Source: Acanthornis magna
Lineage: Eukaryota; Chordata; Aves; Passeriformes; Acanthizidae
NCBI GenBank assembly: GCA_036785705.1
Contig: JAWUZG010000015.1
Coordinates: 806,001 to 870,000, forward strand
DNA length: 64,000 bases
Direction: 5' to 3'
Part shown: positions 60,701 to 64,000 of the stretch, piece by piece
Numbering within the stretch: the stretch's first letter is position 1
Layout of the letters: each line of letters starts with the position of its first letter
The notes under the pieces: model-generated
Told to the model about the DNA's origin: nothing
Databases searched by the model: none
Seen by the model: only the letters and a program-made list of their open reading frames with translations
Position numbers and translations under genes: made by a program

Positions 60701-63700
60701 CATCGTGAATTTTTCTATTGAATCTTTTACTGCTATGAGCAACATACCTTATAGAGAATATAATGGAGATGCTAAATTGAGATGAATGAAGTAGGAATGA
60801 AAATGTGTGCATATAAATCAGCAAAACAGGAGTTAAAATGGCTTGGATAACAAAGGGCACTTCTTGCAGGAATAAAACTGAGGAGTGTTTGTGTCAAGGC
60901 CAGGATGCCTTCACTCTGATAAGACTCCAGCACAGATGCCTGTCCAGCAAAACAGCCTGCAGTTCAAAGAGGAGAGTGCCAATAGGGTTATGTCACATCA
61001 CATATGTCATTCCATTTCCTGTCAGCCCAACAGGAAAACATGCTGTAGCTTTAAAGATATGGTTATTCCAAATAAGGAAAAAAACAATCAGCATTAGCCT
61101 TTACCAAAGATTTATGGAAGCAGAAGTAAGGCAGATTCTGAAGCAAAGTACTAGCAAGAAACAATTTTTGACTCCCAAAGGATGTAAAATATCTGTCTAC
61201 AAAGTAGTTTGTTGTCACCAACAGGAACCTAAAGCACGATAAACAGTGACAGATACCATTTGCTCCATCCTCCACAGGGCACAAAACAGACACTGGCTAC
61301 CCCTCCTAAACTCGTGGAAATGTCCTGGTGTCAGCGAGTACACAAGCGAGAGAATGACTTAACGAAGTGCGTGAGAGTACAATTAATGTGAGATTTTAAA
61401 GATAAATACCACATTCTCTGTGATAAAGAGTGAGACACTTTACTTTGTAAAGTCTCACACTGGGTTTTGTTTTACTGATTTCCTGTGACCTTAATGCAAT
61501 ATGAATGAAAATGAGTGTGATACCACACTGAAACCCTACAATGGCATCAAAAAATGACTGTGTCACAAACAGATTTTAAATTACAGCAGCAAAGACTAAG
61601 AAATTACATACTATCAGCCTTAACATCTTTTCTAGAAACAATTATTTATGCAACAGTCATCCTCAGCGCTGATTCCCTGGTGTTCCTAAATATCTACCAC
61701 TTCAAAAGAGAACTGAGCATGGCAAAGTCTTCTGAATCTGAAGTTTCTAAGCTGGAAATCATGAAAACCATTCACCCTGCCTACCAAAGCAAAGACATTG
61801 CCCATGGAAAGGCAGAATAACTCTGGAAACGTTGTAGCCAGACACGCAGTGATACACACTTTAACTACTCCCTCAATAGCTGGGATCACCAGTGCTCCTT
61901 GTGCAAATGGCACAGGTTAGAAAAACTGGTCTGTCAACTTCAGCCTGCGGAGAAAAATGCTTCCTACACTGCTTGCAGTCCAAATTAAACTGTCTTCAGG
62001 CCTCCCAAACTGGAGACTTGCATTAAAATTACAGTGAATTCAGTCATTAGCATTTCTCTGCTACGAGACGCCTGCTTGTAAAACCTGCACTTCAGCAGAA
62101 ATAGTTCATATGACTTTTTTCTACACACATGTAGCATTTGATTCTCAATAAAAGAATTGGAAAAAGACATGTAAAGAAACCGGACTGCAATATAAAAAAC
62201 TCAAAGAAATACCAATGTAATTTGACAGTTTTTCACACTTTCAGTAGTATATCAGAAACTCCCTAACCACAAGCTGTTCTTAGACTAAAACGGCGGCAGG
62301 CAGGACAAAAGAGAAAAAACTGACATTGCCACCATCTCAGACAACTTCCCAATGGACTTCCTTCCTAACTAGGAGGATGTTAGCGTTTATTAACTTTTAA
62401 GAAATGCTCAAAGAGGTGAAAAAAAGAAAAATGTACGTGAACATCATATGCCTTTTGCTTGATTTCCAAAAGCCTGGCAAGAGCAGCCACTGCAGAGCTG
62501 CACAGGATAATTAAAACCATTTGTGAAAACAAAGAGATGGTCTATTTTTATTTCAGCCATTTCCTTCTCATGGTACAATCCATTTCAAAGAGGACAACAA
62601 TTCATATATGCAAACCACTAAGCTAAAATTGGTTCACTGCTGTAATCTTCGAAATAGAGCAATACTTAAAATGGCTGGCTCTTAAACACCACCGCTGGAA
62701 AACATCTACGAAACTTGGCATGCATGGTACAGAGAATGCCCAGAAACCCCCAGTACAGAGAATTAAACTAGTATTAAGATGACAGAGAAGGCAGTGAAAC
62801 TGGAATAGTTGTAACTACCACGAACTTAAAACAGATTTTTATATTACTGGATTTATCCATATTAACTGGACATTAACTGGATTAACTCCTAAATTTTACA
62901 AACCATTGATTTTAAAAATTAATTTTGATCTTTAAAATTCTTTGCAAAAAGTCTATGCCAATAACATCATTTCAACACAATACTGCACTGACTCAGAACT
63001 GTGTTCCTCCTAATGCTTCTGTGATGAGGTTTCAGGAAGGTTTCTCAATGGGAGTTCACAACCAGAACAAAGTTACAATCTGGGGACTGGAAGGTAAGCA
63101 GTTACCCTGCTACCTGCAAAGCAAGACAAATTGCTTTTCATTCAAGAAACCAGATATTCAAGCCTGTTCCTTTTTAGCCCAGAGTTCCCAGGTGTTATCA
63201 TAGGCTGACAACACAATCACAAAGTAAAAGCTCATTTATGAGGTCTGTGCTCTTTTATCAAGCTCATGATGGGCAAAACTTTTTCCTAGGCCCCCTTTTC
63301 TGGAAGCTACTTGTAGGTGAAGAGTTTTAATTCACTGTTGGCTGCCTTTTCTCAATGGAGTAACAGACCCCTAAAGGCATGAGCGTACAACAGTTTTACT
63401 CATCAAACACATCTAATCACATTTGGTTGTGGAGGCAGTGAGCATCTGGCAGCCAGCTCACTTAACCCACCCCACTGCTCTGCTGGGACCATCGCGTTTC
63501 TTACAAAATGGTTTAAAGGAAGTTCAGCTTTCAAAACACAAACTCACAATCTGAAACCCACCAGGTGACAGTACTGTGAGCAGAAAATTTATGCCCTTAA
63601 GAGGTTAAGGTTCTACAACTGGGCACGATTGACTATATAGTGAGCAGACTTCTCAGAATGAGCAATATTCTTTCTCCATAGGGAAATACCCTTTTAGCAT

Positions 63701-64000
63701 CTCCAAAGTTCCTCTGACCTTAAGCATTCCTGTTACTAGGACTGTTAGATTGTTACTATAGATCTCTAACAAACAAGACCTCAAGTTCTAGTAATCAGAA
63801 CTCTCACATCTTGTAGAAACTAATTACAGCTTCCCCCCTTAATTCTTCTACTTCCTTGCACTGTGAACCATGTTCTATATGGATCTTTCTGGAAATAGAG
63901 GTTAAAGAAATATTCTCTGCTGTAACTTCAGGGATATCCTTCCTCAGAGAAGAAGAAAACAGACTGTAGCAATGTAATCAACAGCATGTATTGCCCTAAC
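54772..64000 (-). other. ITCH: Sequence upstream of ITCH coding exon 1, probably a 5' UTR intron
   Basis: The start-codon exon begins with a splice acceptor, so at least one non-coding exon lies upstream. No CpG island, supported exon or CR1 block appears in these 9.2 kb. The stretch is AT-rich throughout, with a G/T-rich tract at 58005-58087. The ITCH promoter is therefore probably past the right edge. Confidence 0.55.
58005..58087 (+). repeat. T/G-rich low-complexity tract
   Basis: About 80 bases of T runs broken by GG or single bases (GGTTTGGGTTGGG, GGTTGGTTGGTG, TTTTGTTTTGTTTT). It lies in the region upstream of ITCH coding exon 1. Confidence 0.8.

Overview
This window is vertebrate nuclear DNA, and most likely bird. 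The protein-coding signal is split into short exons with GT-AG boundaries. The interspersed repeats are almost all 3'-truncated CR1 LINE fragments ending in the avian-type CATTCTGTGATTCTATG tail, and I see no Alu or B-type SINEs. Two CpG islands mark promoters. The gene order and shared orientation ITCH - DYNLRB1 - MAP1LC3A match, as I remember it, the same block on human chromosome 20. I cannot name the species. All recognised genes lie on the minus strand, so they read from high to low coordinates.

Layout. (1) 1-9250: GC-richer non-coding DNA, probably intron 1 of MAP1LC3A, with one CR1 fragment and an A27 tract. Exons 2-4 of that gene were not found. (2) 8880-9500: a CpG island with MAP1LC3A coding exon 1 (9251-9290) and a perfect CRE (TGACGTCA), backed by a CR1 copy. 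(3) 9800-14250: the MAP1LC3A-DYNLRB1 interval, with one CR1 fragment. (4) 14250-19630: complete DYNLRB1, 4 coding exons and 96 aa, with its own CpG-island promoter. (5) 19800-21500: intergenic DNA with three CR1 pieces. (6) About 21500-54771: ITCH, with 23 coding exons that join in frame to an 878-aa HECT E3 ubiquitin ligase (C2 domain, proline-rich region, four WW domains, HECT domain). (7) 54772-64000: AT-rich DNA upstream of the exon that carries the ITCH start codon. It is presumably a 5' UTR intron, with the promoter beyond the right edge.

The three genes share no operon-like logic. ITCH is a cytosolic and endosomal ubiquitin ligase, DYNLRB1 is a dynein light chain, and MAP1LC3A is an autophagosome ubiquitin-like protein. 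They are linked by ancient synteny. I found no undescribed system here. The most useful observations are local: loss of one of three JNK-type Ser/Thr-Pro sites in ITCH, a Gly-to-Ser change at the start of WW2, a frame-shifting 43-nt ITCH exon followed by a U-tract, a catalytic cysteine codon split by an intron, CR1 copies abutting both CpG-island promoters, an unusually large apparent intron 1 in MAP1LC3A, and an unexplained 936-base open frame.
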